Shown: one piece after another, positions 49,101 through 59,620 of the stretch
Numbering within the stretch: the stretch's first letter is position 1
How the letters are laid out: every line of letters starts with the position of its first letter
Assembly (NCBI GenBank): GCA_963277665.1
Contig: OY728143.1
Coordinates: forward strand, 1,120,214,110 to 1,120,278,109
DNA length: 64,000 bases
Origin: Viscum album
Lineage: Eukaryota > Streptophyta > Magnoliopsida > Santalales > Viscaceae
Reading direction: 5' to 3'
Notes under the pieces: generated by a model
The model's database searches: none
The model's input: only the letters and a program-made list of their open reading frames with translations
Told to the model about the DNA's origin: nothing
Program-made: the position numbers and the translations under genes

Positions 49101-49957
49101 TAAACTTTATGAAAGCTAATGTAAATTAATAGTTGTATAATAGACATTAAAGATATTATATAGTTGATAATATTTTATTAAATGAATTATTATTCATAGA
49201 AAACATTTCATCTTAAAATTTAAGGTTATATGGGTTATGAAAACCCACATGATCAATTTATTGTCTGTTTTTCCTTTTAATGTTACCATAATTACCTCTC
49301 ACAATAAAAAACACGGATATCACCATAACTGATGAAAGAGTTAATGAATAATTAAAAATTAAAATGGTTAAATATAATCCAATATTATAAAAATTTATTT
49401 AATGTAATTATTTAGACTAATAATAATCCTATATATTAATATAATCAATTTGGATCTATTTTGACCACAAAAATAATTAATATTTATTAATTTTTCTTGA
49501 AATTCCCAGAGTTACACAACCCACTCTTTTAAAAGTGTGTATCTTCTTCAAATCTCATCACAACTATGGAACCTTATGATTTGACCAATCTATAACCAAA
49601 TAAATTACTAAGAAAGATCTCCAAATCATATTGATCTTTTTTTTGGTATAATACCATCCTTATAGGATATAAGTTATTACAGAAATGAGGTTTCCCATAG
49701 AAGAAGTATAGTTATTAACAACACATTTTTTGATTATTTCTTATTCTATGTCTTTAAAATCATCTCCAAACTCGAAAAGATGACAATATTAGTATTTTAA
49801 ATTTAATATTATATTATTATATTATTTTCACAACCTATATCATTTTCCATCCTCTATAAAATGGAAGATTAATTCTATAATAGTTTGTATAGTGTACTAT
49901 CATCTCGTGAACCGATATAATTAGTTTTCTGTCACAACCTTTCAAGAATTGTTATAA
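46160..49957. other. AT-rich DNA, no recognised gene
   Basis: Apart from the possible primer-binding site at 46538, both strands lack gag, pol or host-protein motifs. From about 46.6 to 49.9 kb there is hardly an open frame above 60 codons. It may be the eroded interior of a plus-strand element, but I cannot show that. R8 inserted at its right end. Confidence 0.5.
46538..46548 (+). other. Possible primer-binding site
   Basis: Sequence gatttaca-gt-TAGTATCAGAG: an LTR-like end (ttaca at 46535), two bases, then a site differing from TGGTATCAGAG at one position. It suggests that a plus-strand 5' LTR ends here, but no gag is recognised downstream. Confidence 0.5.
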
Positions 49958-49961
49958 TGAT
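49954..49961. repeat. Left copy of R8 target-site duplication
   Basis: ATAATGAT at 49954-49961 recurs exactly at 60272-60279, directly outside the R8 LTR end. A duplication of 4-5 bases (ATAA or ATAAT) is expected for this class; the match extends to 8, perhaps because the LTR starts TG. Confidence 0.65.
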
Positions 49962-50454
49962 GGAAATAACTATCTCTACCCACCCTCAGGGCATGTGTTG
50001 TGACTACCCCAATCCCGCCTTCCATAGGCCAGGGGCTGGCGAGTAGCACCAAAAGAGTAAAACCCGAAAAAAGGAAGGAATTGCCTTTATAAAAGTAAAC
50101 AACACAACATAGTACACAACTGAAGTAAGCACTAAGTAAACAAGGTACAAAAGTAAGTGATTAAATGTAAATGGGCCAGTATACAAACCCAACTGAAATT
50201 AAAGTACAACTGAAAGCTACCACAACAACATTATAGTAAAATAACAAACACTGAATCGTCCTCCGGGAATCCCACCTGAAGGGTGGGTACATATGGCCTT
50301 CTCAGCACCTCGAGTCTATTCGTCTGCTCTGTGTACATATTTTCAAGTGGTCTACCTCTAGGTATCATCCAGCTCAACATGTCTTCACCACGATCTATGT
50401 TGTCCATCATCTGCAACCAACACAACGTAGTGTGGGAAAAGCCCGTGAAGGGGT

Positions 50455-50469
50455 GAGTATACGATACTC
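50455..50469. repeat. Small hairpin in R8 3' LTR
   Basis: GAGTAT-acg-ATACTC, a perfect 6-base stem with a 3-base loop, followed by agtaggg. The partner LTR keeps the stem with a changed loop (57656-57670). Confidence 0.9.
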
Positions 50470-50767
50470 AGTAGGGACCCCGAGACCCCCGAAGGTCTCC
50501 TAGAATCCACAAAGTATAAAATAAAGAAGAGAGATAAAAAAATTAAGTATAAACCAACCCTAATTAGGTATATTCCCATACATATACATAAATTATCAAC
50601 AACAATATGGCTCCAACTCTCGAGTTCCAAAAACAACCCAGTCCACACAGGAAAGAAGTCAATCACATCGATGATAATGATTGAAAATCAAGACTCCTCT
50701 CACATAGGTATACATCTTTCATATAGTAATAGAGATGATTATATGTAGTCACTGATTCATCTAAGTT

Positions 50768-50990
50768 GTCGGACCCACACAAGATACAAGACTAGCTCTG
50801 CTGTAAGACCCACATAGGATACAAGACCAGCTACTCTGCCAGACCCACACAGGATACAAGTATAGAGGTCAAACTGTTGGACCCACACATGATACAAGAA
50901 TAGTAGTCATCATTGTCAAACCAATGGAGGATTATAGTATGGTATTCATCTCTATTGAACCCATGGAGGATTCCAGTACAGTAGTTGATG
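50768..50990. repeat. 35-39 base minisatellite in R8 3' LTR
   Basis: A unit like GGACCCACACAGGATACAAG followed by about 15-19 variable bases begins at about 50772, 50807, 50842 and 50880, then two diverged copies (ccaatggaggatt, cccatggaggatt) at about 50919 and 50957. The same array is in the 5' LTR. Confidence 0.9.
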
Positions 50991-51342
50991 CAGTCAGAGC
51001 CAACTCTAGGGTTCCCACACACAACATGCTCGATTCCAGGAGGGTCCGCTCCTCGAACAAAGGGTTCATCACATAAACTATCGCAAATTCTTGATTTTAT
51101 GTACCCTGAAGTTCCATCTCATCAAAAGGAACCCAATGTGACAGACGGTGCGTCAATCGGAAACCCGGTATGAGAGATATTGACTTTTCCGTTCCAGGTG
51201 CCCGGTTGGAAATACGCTCGTTCCAAACCCGTCTGTTTTTCAAAGTCTCCCAAAACTCACATAGAGTATCATAGAAGGACCGATTAGTTGTTATGGTCCC
51301 AAGGCCATAGACGGCGCGTTGATCGGACGCACGGTCTTTTAG

Positions 51343-51735
51343 TTATTCAAGTTTAAGTGAAAATGGGCCCAGCCCGTTAAGCCCAGTGGTCTGGCAGGAA
51401 GTGTCAACCCGGTTTTGGCGGGTCCGACCGGGCAGAGGGTCGGATAGGCCCGATGAGTCAAGTGGCCCGGCCTGAGGGGCGAGGCCTGGCCTTAGGGCGA
51501 ACGGCCCAGTCCGGTGTGGGGCGACCCGTCCCAGCAGGGGCTTGACCCGGTGGGACGCGGCTCTGCCCGATTGGTCGAGCGGTCCGGGGGGCACTTTCCC
51601 AAACCGGCGGCCCTGAGCGGTGCCTCCATCCCAACTAGCCGGCCGAAGCCATCTGACCTTCATGGCATGAGGGGCCTCCACGAGCGGGCCATGGTCCCTT
51701 CAGTGCGGGCCAGAGCCTTCCCCAAGAAAAGATTT
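51343..51735. other. GC-rich core of R8 3' LTR
   Basis: A block rich in GGCCCG and CCGG motifs inside AT-rich surroundings. Open frames on both strands here (for example 51343-51681 and 51514-51756) are products of GC-rich, stop-poor sequence and show no protein motif. The corresponding block in the 5' LTR is at 58560-58960. Confidence 0.7.
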
Positions 51736-52382
51736 TCCAACGCCAAAAAGAAATAAAAATGATCTCCTATTAATATAATTGCCATGCAATTCAATCTAAA
51801 AAAAATGGGTGCCAAATAATTAATGTAGACATTAATTATATGAGTTGGCACAATTTATGGGAAGATGGTGGTGGAGAGGCTCCCCCATTAGTGAGGAGTT
51901 GTCAAATTAAACAGTAGGGAATTAATGGAGAGTTGAGGGGAGGTGAAAGGGTTCAGGTGTGTGTGGGCCCCACCATACTAAATTCTCTCAGGGGAGGTTA
52001 TGTGGGGTGTGGCCCCACACTTATCTTCCTCTTGTAGGTTATAACTACCAAAAATAAATAAAATTGTGTTAAACAAATTTTATTTATTTTATCCTAAATC
52101 CCCAAAAATTAACTATCAACCGGTATAAAACGCAATTGCAGTAAAGGTCCCCTTAAGAGAATATCGGTGCTGCGAGTTCATCGATGTCCTCAAATTTCAA
52201 TTCCGAGTACTGGTTCAAAAGATAGAAAAACCCACACATACGTTTACTAAACGTACCTGAACAAAACTTTATAAAATGATTTCGGGCACACCTGGCCTCA
52301 GAATCAAGTTCCGTTAGAAACCGTAGACTCGTAAAATTCCAAAGTATTTTAAAAAAATCCTTGAAATTTATGGGTCTTTAAA

Positions 52383-52396
52383 TTACTCCCACCTCA
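52383..52396 (-). other. R8 polypurine tract
   Basis: On the minus strand TGAGGTGGGAGTAA precedes the 3' LTR start. Purine-rich and correctly placed between pol and the LTR. Confidence 0.7.
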
Positions 52397-52439
52397 TGGA
52401 TTTACATCCCCATAAAGCTACGAAACACACTTGGGAAAC

Positions 52440-52640
52440 AAATGGGGGTATTGCACGCATCTGAGCCTCCCGCTCCCAAGTGCTCTCCTGGAGGTTCCTG
52501 TGCTGCCAGTGAATGCGCACCAGAGGAATCGACCATCCACGTAGGACCTGCTTCTGTCAATCCTTGATCTCCACCAGGACCTCCGTGAATGTTGCTCCGT
52601 CATCGATTTCCATCTTCCTGTGATCGATGATGTGGGTCGG
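52440..52640 (-). pseudogene. R8 chromodomain at the pol C-terminus
   Basis: MEIDDGATFTEVLVEIKD, a stop, then QKQVLRGWSIPLVRIHWQ and ESTWEREAQMRAIPPF. This is a nearly complete chromodomain; the aromatic residues of HWQ and STWE are kept. One CGA-to-TGA type stop interrupts it. It places R8 among chromoviruses. Confidence 0.85.
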
Positions 52641-52699
52641 GTCATGCATGTATCTCCCCAGATGAGATACGTGGAAGAGGTCATGCACCCAGTGCAACT

Positions 52700-53710
52700 G
52701 AGGTAGAAGGGCCAGGGGGTAAGCCACCTCGCCTACTCTACTATGGACCTGGAAAGGTCCGATGAATCACAGAGATAAAATTCCTCCCCATCCAATTATT
52801 TGTAGACCTTATCGAGGTGATACCCATAGGAAAACGTAGTTTCCATCCTCGAACTTTAGTGGTCTCCATCTCCTATCAGCATAGGAATTATGTCTTCTCT
52901 GTGCAGTTTTCATCCCCTCCTGGATGATCTGCACCTTCTCTGTCATATCCTGGACCATCTCTGGACCAACAACTACTGACTCCCCTGGGTCAGTCCAGCA
53001 CAGAGGTGATTTGCAAGGTCAGACGTACAGTGCCTCGTAAAGGGCCATGCCGATGGTGGACCGATAGTTGTTGTTTTACACAAACTCCACCGAGGTTATG
53101 TGATCCTCCCAGCTACAACCAAATTCAAGGACACATGCACTGAGCATGTAATCAAGATTTTGAATGGTCCTCTCAGTCTGAAAATCCGTATGAGGATGGT
53201 AGGTGGTGCTCAGACGTAGTTGCGTCCCCAAAGCCTCCTGCAACCCCTTCCAAAGCCGGGAAGTGAATCGAGCATCTCGATCGGAAACGATAGACGATTT
53301 CACACCATGAAGCTGTATGATCTTCTGAATGTAGAGGCATCCCATGCTCTCTACTAAGCCCTGCTCTCTGATCATTAGGAAGTGGGCCGACTTGGTGTGT
53401 CGGCCTATGATCACCCAGATAGAGTCATGTCCTCTGGATTTACATGGAAGCCTCATCACGATCTCCATGGAGATCCCATCCCACTTCCAATCTGGGACCT
53501 CTAAGGGTTATACCAAGCATGCTGGTACCTGGTGCTCCGCCTTCAGTTGCTGACAAGTGAGGCATCGTGAAAAGAACTCTGATACAACCTTCTTCATACC
53601 CGGCCACCAGTGATGTCGTTTGAGGTCCTGATACATCTTCGCCACTCCTGGATGTACCGCTAGAAGAGAATTGTGGAACTCCCTCAGCACCTCCTCATGT
53701 AATTAAACTG
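52700..53710 (-). pseudogene. R8 integrase pseudogene
   Basis: The HHCC domain is intact: FHNSLLAVHPG, then CLTCQQLKAEHQ. In the core the first catalytic Asp is replaced by Glu (GISMEIV, near 53465), the second is kept (SIVSDRDARFTSRLW), and the Glu is kept (FQTERTIQ), although the usual G before Q is F. Later blocks: LEFGCSWEDHITSVEF, stop, then EALYV, stop, SPLCW, and FIGPFQVHSRVGEVAYPLAL with VHDLFHVSHLGRYMHDP. Stops interrupt the frame at least five times. Confidence 0.9.
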
Positions 53711-53949
53711 GTACCATGGTACATCCCCTAAAGAGGATGACGTGATCCCCTCTTTCATAAAATCCATCAGGCGCCTGCCCTGTGGATATCTGAGCACGTC
53801 GCACCTCACAGTCAATGTCCCCACGATGTGCCTCTATGACTCGCTGAAGAAGTGGAGGAGTGACTGTGAGATATTGATGAAAGGCTGCTCAGTCTATATC
53901 CACAAAGGATATCTGTAACACGGCTAGATACTCTGTCACCTCTCCTAGC

Positions 53950-54380
53950 AGTTGAATGACCGATCTCCTATTGAGAGCATCAGCTACAAAGTTCCCCTTC
54001 CCATGAGTATATACTATCTAAAAGTCATAGTCTTGGAGGAACTCGAGCCATTTCCATTGTCTCGGGTTCAGGTCCTTCTGTGAGAATATTTACCTGAGAC
54101 TCTGGTGGTCAGAGTAGAATGTAAATCACTCACTCATCAGATAGTGCCACTACATCTTCAAGGCGAAGACCACTACTAATAACTCTAGTTCAAAGGTAGC
54201 GTAGTTCTACTCATTCTGTCTCATCTTCCGCAAACTATAAGCAATCACTACTCGCTCCTACATAAGGAAACACCCGAGTCCGGTCCCTGGTGCGTCACAG
54301 TACACTATGTACCCAATGCCCTCATCTGGTAGCCTCAAGATGGGTGCACTGGTCAATCTCTGTCTCATCTCTTGAAAGAT
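53950..54380 (-). pseudogene. R8 RNase H pseudogene
   Basis: GYIVYCDAPGTGLGCFLM (with the catalytic Asp of CDA), NYATFELELLVVVFAL, FTFYSDHQSLR and WLEFLQDYDF, then YTHGKGNFVADALNRR. All blocks and their acidic residues can be placed, with about six in-frame stops, some of them Q or W codons turned to stops. Confidence 0.85.
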
Positions 54381-55210
54381 CTGCTAACATCTATTTGACC
54401 ACATTAAGGGTTTCCCCTTCGTCGTCATGTCTAAAAGTGGTGCTACAACTCTAGAGATGTGTGGAAAAAATCTCTGATAGTAACCAGCCTGACCCAGGAT
54501 ACTCTGCACCTCTGTCACGCTCCTGGGTGGGTCCCAAGAAAGTACTACCTCAATCTTTACTAGATTCACTGCTACTCCCACCTCCAAGATGACGTGTCCT
54601 AGAAAGTGCACCTCTCGAATCTAGAACATGGACTTCGAGAGCTTACCATAAAGTCGGTACTCTCAGAGTGTGTGTAGTACAACCCACAAGTGGTAGGCAT
54701 GCTCCACCTCAATAGTCGAGTAAATCAGTATTTCGTCGATGAAGACTACAACAAAAAGACTGAGGTAGGGCTGGAAGATCCTGTTCGTGAGACTCATGAT
54801 CACTGCTGGAGCGTTGGTTACGCTGAAGGGAATAAACAAGAACTTGTAGTGGTCATACTGACACCTGAAGGATGTCTTCTGCACATCCTCATCTCAAACT
54901 CTAAGCTGGTGATAACCTGACCTGAGATCTATCTTCGAGAACCATCGTGATCCCTTGAGCTAATCAAAGAGGTCGCCAATCCTCATAAGTGGGTACATGT
55001 TCCTTACGGTAACCTGATTCAGTCGACAGTAGCCAACACACAGTCGCAAGCTCCCATCCACCTTCTTGTCCAACAAAATCGGAGAAGCCCAGGGTGAAAC
55101 ACTCGGTCGGATAAATCCCTTTCCCTGCAAGTCCTCCGGCTGTACCCACAGCTCACGAAGCCCGGAGGGATCCATCCGATATGCTGGAGTAGATATCGGT
55201 GTTGTCCAGT
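54381..55210 (-). pseudogene. R8 reverse transcriptase pseudogene
   Basis: [82 protein letters not shown] and FLGHVILEVGVAVN, then YYQRFFPHIS. The active site normally read as F-I-D-D is F-I-D-E (codons GAC GAA, plus positions 54731-54736), removing one metal-binding Asp. Two or three stops. Gene order and length are normal. Confidence 0.9.
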
Positions 55211-55329
55211 GGTATAGGACAATGTATAAGTTTACCTATTTGCGAGGTGGTAGTCCTAGAACGTCGTCAGGAAAAACATCCGCATACTGATCCACCACAA
55301 TAGGAAAACTCGGACTCTGCACATCAACT

Positions 55330-55720
55330 GCTTCAAGGATGAGACCAGCCAACTGATGTTTGATCGGCTACCCTCTCCACTGCGTAAGTCCATCCTGCAC
55401 TGCAAAGGCTCCCTTCTCGCCGGTAAAGGTGAAACTTCTCCCCATCAGTGTGGACACACTGCACTTTGCGCCTAATACAGTCGATCTGAGCATGAACTGT
55501 AGATAACCAGTCCATACCCAAGATAAAGTCATAAGGCCTCAACGCCTCTACAAGAAGATCCCAGCCGAATCTCTCGCCTCTTAGATTAAGCTCACACTAC
55601 CGGAACCAGTTCGTAATCGTCGAGTCTTCTCCCATAGGAGTCTATATCCGTAAGGATCAAGCCAATGGCTCCATCAAAATCTCTGAACTCTGAACAAGGG
55701 AAGCAGAAATAAAATAATGA
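55330..55720 (-). pseudogene. R8 protease pseudogene
   Basis: YDFILGMDWLSTVHAQIDC at about 55520-55460 is the conserved second block, intact. Upstream, where the DSG active-site block should be, the sequence reads FDGAIGLIL; the Asp may survive but the motif is altered. A 69-residue open frame covers the C-terminal half. No separate start; it is read as part of pol. Confidence 0.75.
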
Positions 55721-55729
55721 CTTGATCAT

Positions 55730-56940
55730 GTGTCTATAAGTACAACAGAAAGGGTGGATAAGACACAGATTGTACCTCGAATCATCTCAGGTGCAACATG
55801 GTCGTTGGACTCGACTTCCTGGAGTTGTGCCCACCTCTGTCTGCCTGCTCCCTGTGGTCGGGGTGGTTCTCTTGATGGTGGTGGTGGTAGAGCCTCAAAT
55901 CGTCGTCCACCACCCATTTCTCGGCCAGCTCCTCTGCCTCATCCGCCCGCTCTCGGCAGACCACCATGGTCAAACCTCTTCTTCTGCCTGGGAGGTCCCT
56001 CTACTCTCTGTTGCACGTCTTCATGGTGGGTCGGGTAGTCACGATCCCTGTGGCCCTACCCGCCGCATGCATAGTACTTCCTGCTGCTCGTAAGGCAGGA
56101 TCTGTTTAGTGTTCCCCGCACAACCGAACCTATATCCTGAGGTCGCCCACCTGATATCCTGGTCCACTTGGACCCATGCGACATCTGTCTACTGCCGACT
56201 GCAGAAGACTCTGCTATGTGTCTCCCTGTAGTGGGTCTCGCCGCTGGTGACTGCTCAGCGAGGAAGATCTCCACTAGAAGGGCTCACTCCAGCACCCCTG
56301 CCTATGTCGGGATGCTGAGAGGAATTTTCAAAGCCCTGATCTCGTGCCTTAGTCCCTGCTCGAAGGCACGCGCCCTGAAGAAAGGATCTCGTACCATATA
56401 TGTGGAGTTGCATGAGAGGTAAGTAAACCTCTCTGAGTACTGAGTTAATGACATGATGCCCTACTGAAGATGTAGTAACTCCTGAAGCCGCACCACATGA
56501 AGGGTGGATAGAACAATGTCTGAGCGGAAGAGACTCTCGATGTCTGTACAAAGAAAAGATGCCTTGTCTTGCACCTGGAGCATCAGGCTCCACCGTCTGC
56601 CTACCACTGCATGTAGAAGACTCATGGAAAGGATCACCATAAGGTTGGCTGGTGTCCCTACCAATCTGAAAAATCCGACGATAGCCTCCATCCAATCCTC
56701 AGCTACCTGTGGGTCCGTCTCTCCGTAGAACATAGGTGGCCTATATTGCTAGAACTCTTGCAATGCACTCAGGTGGTGTGCAATCTCTATTGCTGGGGTT
56801 GGTATTATCGATGGCTCAGCGGGTAGTGGTACCACTGGTGCCTCCTCTGTGATGGGGCCCTGCACCGAGGCCTCGTCGCTCAGTGGGATACCACCTTGCA
56901 CATAACTCAGAACCCAAGTTGGCTGCCTTCGTGGAGCCAT
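55730..56940 (-). pseudogene. R8 gag pseudogene
   Basis: Start ATG at 56940: MAPRRQPTWVL, then a proline-rich acidic stretch to ALQEF and a stop. Then QYRPPMFYGETDP, VAEDWMEAIVGFFRLVGTP and, after a frame change, SLTQYSERFTYLS and ARAFEQGLRHEIRAL, the capsid-like part. The zinc knuckle at 56043-56081 reads YYACGG, stop, GHRDRDYP: two of the three cysteines are now tyrosine and a stop lies in the middle. An RGG/proline-rich tail follows toward 55730. Nucleocapsid function is lost. Confidence 0.85.
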
Positions 56941-57655
56941 CCTGATAAAAAAAACAGGTGTGCCATGGTCAAAAAGTATACCTGGTGATCTGACACGAAG
57001 TAATCACAAAGAAAACTTTTGAACACACATGAAATCAGTGTTTTCGTGCACGGAGTCAGAAATCAGAGGTCTGGGTCTTGGTGTATGGATACGTCGGCCA
57101 CCACACCAACACTGGACTCTCTGGACTAAAAACCACACTCAATACACATAATAGTATTACTCCATAGAAAGAAAGATCAGAGTCCCGAGGCCCGTACCAT
57201 GACTACTCGAAGCTCGCCTTCCATAGGCTAGGGGATGGTGACTAGCACCAAATGCATAAAACCCGATAAAAAGGGAAGGCATTACCTTTATAAAAGTAAA
57301 CAATAGAACAGAGTACACAACTAAAGTAAGCACTAAGTAAAATGAGTACAAAAGTAAGTGATGAAAGGTAAATGGGCCAGTATACAAACCCAACTAAAAG
57401 TACATTACAAATGAAAGCTAGCACAATAGCAGTATAGTAAAAAACCAACCACTGAGTCGTCCTCTGGGAATCCCACATGAAGGGTGGGTACAGATGGCCT
57501 CCTCATCACCTCAAGTCCATCCGTCCACTCTGTGTACGTCTTTCCAAGTGGTCCACCTCCAGGTACCATCTAGCTCAACAAGTCTCCACCTCGATCAGTG
57601 ATGTTCGTCATCTGCAACCAACACAACGTAGTGAGGGAAAATCTCATGCATGGGT

Positions 57656-57670
57656 GAGTATAAGATACTC
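57656..57670. repeat. Small hairpin in R8 5' LTR
   Basis: GAGTAT-aag-ATACTC followed by agtaggg. The stem is identical to 50455-50469; only the loop differs (acg against aag). Confidence 0.9.
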
Positions 57671-57966
57671 AGTAGGGACCCTGAGACCCCTGAAGGTATC
57701 CCAGAATACACAAAGGATAAACCACATAAGAGAGATACAAACATAAAGTATCGACCAACCATACTTAGGTATATGCCCATACATATACCGAAGTTATCAA
57801 CCACAGTACGACTCCAACTCTCGAGCCCCAAAAACAACATAGTCCACACAGGAAAGAATTCAATCACATCGATGATAATGATTAAAAATAAAGAATCATC
57901 TCATATTGGTATAAATATTTAGTATAGTGATAGAGAAGATCATATATAGTCACTGATTCATCAAAT

Positions 57967-58190
57967 CTGTCATACCCACACAGGATAGAAGACCAGCAAA
58001 GCTGTCGGACCCACTCAGGATACAAGACTAGCTACTCTGCCGGACCCACACCAGATACAAGTACATAGGTCAAACTGCCAGACCCACACAGGATAAAATA
58101 AAAATAGTCATCATATTCGAACCAACGGAGGATTATAGTATGGTATTCATCATTGTCGATCCCACGGAGGATTCTAGTAAAGTAGTTGAT
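57967..58190. repeat. 35-39 base minisatellite in R8 5' LTR
   Basis: Copies begin near 57972, 58007, 58042, 58081, 58119 and 58157, with the same spacing as in the 3' LTR (35, 35, 39, 38, 38). The array therefore predates insertion and has not changed copy number since. Confidence 0.9.
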
Positions 58191-58559
58191 GCAGTCGCAG
58201 TCAGCTCTAGGGTTCTCGTACACAACACGATCGATTCCGGGAGGGTCCGCTCCTAGAGAAAAGGGTTCGTCACATCAACTATCACAATTTCTAGTGCTGA
58301 TGTACCCCAAAGATTCATATCATCAAAAGGAACCCAACGTGACAGACAGCGTGTCAATCGGATGCCTGGTCTGAGAGATATTGGCTTTTCCATTCTAGGG
58401 GCCCGATTAGAAATACGCTCTTTCCAAACCCTTCCGTTTTCCAAAGTCGTTCAAAAATCACATAGAGTATCGCATAAGGACCACTTCATCGTGAGGGTCC
58501 CAGTGCCGTAGACAAAATGTCGATCGGATGCGTGGTCTTTTAGTTATTCACGTTTAAGT

Positions 58560-58960
58560 GAACACGGGCACGACCCGTTAAGCCCAGTGGGCAGTGGTTC
58601 GGGTCAACCCGGTTTTGGCGGGTCTGACCCGGCACAGGGTCAGACCGGCCAGATGAGTCACGTGGCCCGGCCCGGTAGGGCAAAGCCTGTCAGGTTGCAG
58701 CCCAGCCTGGCTGGGCGCAGTGTGGCCCGTCGTGGTGCGGCCCGGCCCGTTCGGCTGGTCGAGCGGCTCGGCCCGGGTGGCCACGCAGTCCGAGGGGGGG
58801 GTGCTTTCCCAAACCGGTGGTGCGATGTGGCGCCTCCCTCCAAACCGGTCATCCAAAGATGGTCAGACTTCCTGTCACAAGTGGCCCACACGGGCGGACT
58901 GTGGTCCCTTCAGCGCGGCGCCCTCCTGGCGTCGCGATTCTTTCATCCCGATCAGCAGAC
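58560..58960. other. GC-rich core of R8 5' LTR
   Basis: Dense in GGCCCGGCCCG-like motifs, partner of 51343-51735. The many overlapping open frames on both strands here (58578-59190) have no conserved protein motif and are judged chance frames. Confidence 0.75.
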
Positions 58961-59620
58961 GAGCCTGCCGATTCGCCGCTGAGAGGCCCACAGAGCATGG
59001 GCCGCAGTTCTCCATAGTGTGGCATCCTTGGTTGCATCGCGGTCTCTTTGGTCCGGCCGGCATTAGCTGGCCGGTTCTTCGTCATTCGAGCGGCCCGCTG
59101 TTGCGGGCTGCGGTTCTTCCACACGCAGCCGGCGTGCGGCCACCCCATTCTCTCTCCACCACCTCTATTCTATGCCACCTACTTTTGTGAATTAAATAAA
59201 CAAGAAACGACGGAGATTTGTTGGGCCATGTCTGTTCAGCCTGCAGCCTCTGTGTTAGGTGGTAACAATCGGCCATGGACAATTCAGAAAATCCAAAAAA
59301 GAACGTGGTACAAATTATTCATTTTAAATTGTACAAACCCCTACCTCGAAAATAACGTCACACATCATCGAGCCACGGAAGATGAGCATCGCATTAGTCT
59401 AGCATCACGGAAGAACGATGTTGTCCCGTCAACGATCGAGGAAGAGTCATTTTCATAGGCGTCGTAGACTCCTTGACGTCATGGTGCGTTCGAGGAAGAT
59501 GCGTCATTGGAATAAGTCCTTTGTGTTCTTCGTCGGGGATGTTCTTCGTAGAAGAATGGTTTTCTTCATCGAATAAGGATCACCTATCTTCTAAAACCCT
59601 AGATCCTTCCCCTATAAATG
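58925..59620. other. Segment present only in R8 5' LTR
   Basis: Absent from the 3' LTR, where the flanking sequences join near 51710-51740. It contains the palindrome TGACGTCA at 59474-59481 and, on the plus strand, CCTATAAATG at 59610. No similarity to a known gene is recognised. Most simply it is ancestral LTR deleted from the 3' copy. Confidence 0.6.

Larger units (their letters stand above)
49958..52382 (-). repeat. R8 3' LTR (2.4 kb, with a deletion)
   Basis: Matches the 5' LTR along its length but lacks about 690 bases: the 5' LTR segment 58925-59620 is absent near 51710. The right end gggtctttaa corresponds to gggtctttaca in the partner. The left boundary is set by the duplicated ATAAT; similarity to R7 also continues past tgtgactacccc, supporting an end before 49990. 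Confidence 0.8.

Noticed and set aside
57185..57198. Minus-strand TGGTACGGGCC as the R8 primer-binding site
   Set aside because: Similar sequence (ACATG.GCCC.GAGG) follows the same point in R7 and in the R8 3' LTR, where no primer site should be, so it is probably part of the LTR. It also does not match initiator tRNA-Met.
58560..59190. Cluster of long overlapping open frames (up to 156 codons) on both strands
   Set aside because: They lie in the GC-rich core of an LTR where stop codons are rare, overlap in several frames, show no motif, and most are not preserved in the partner LTR at 51343-51735.
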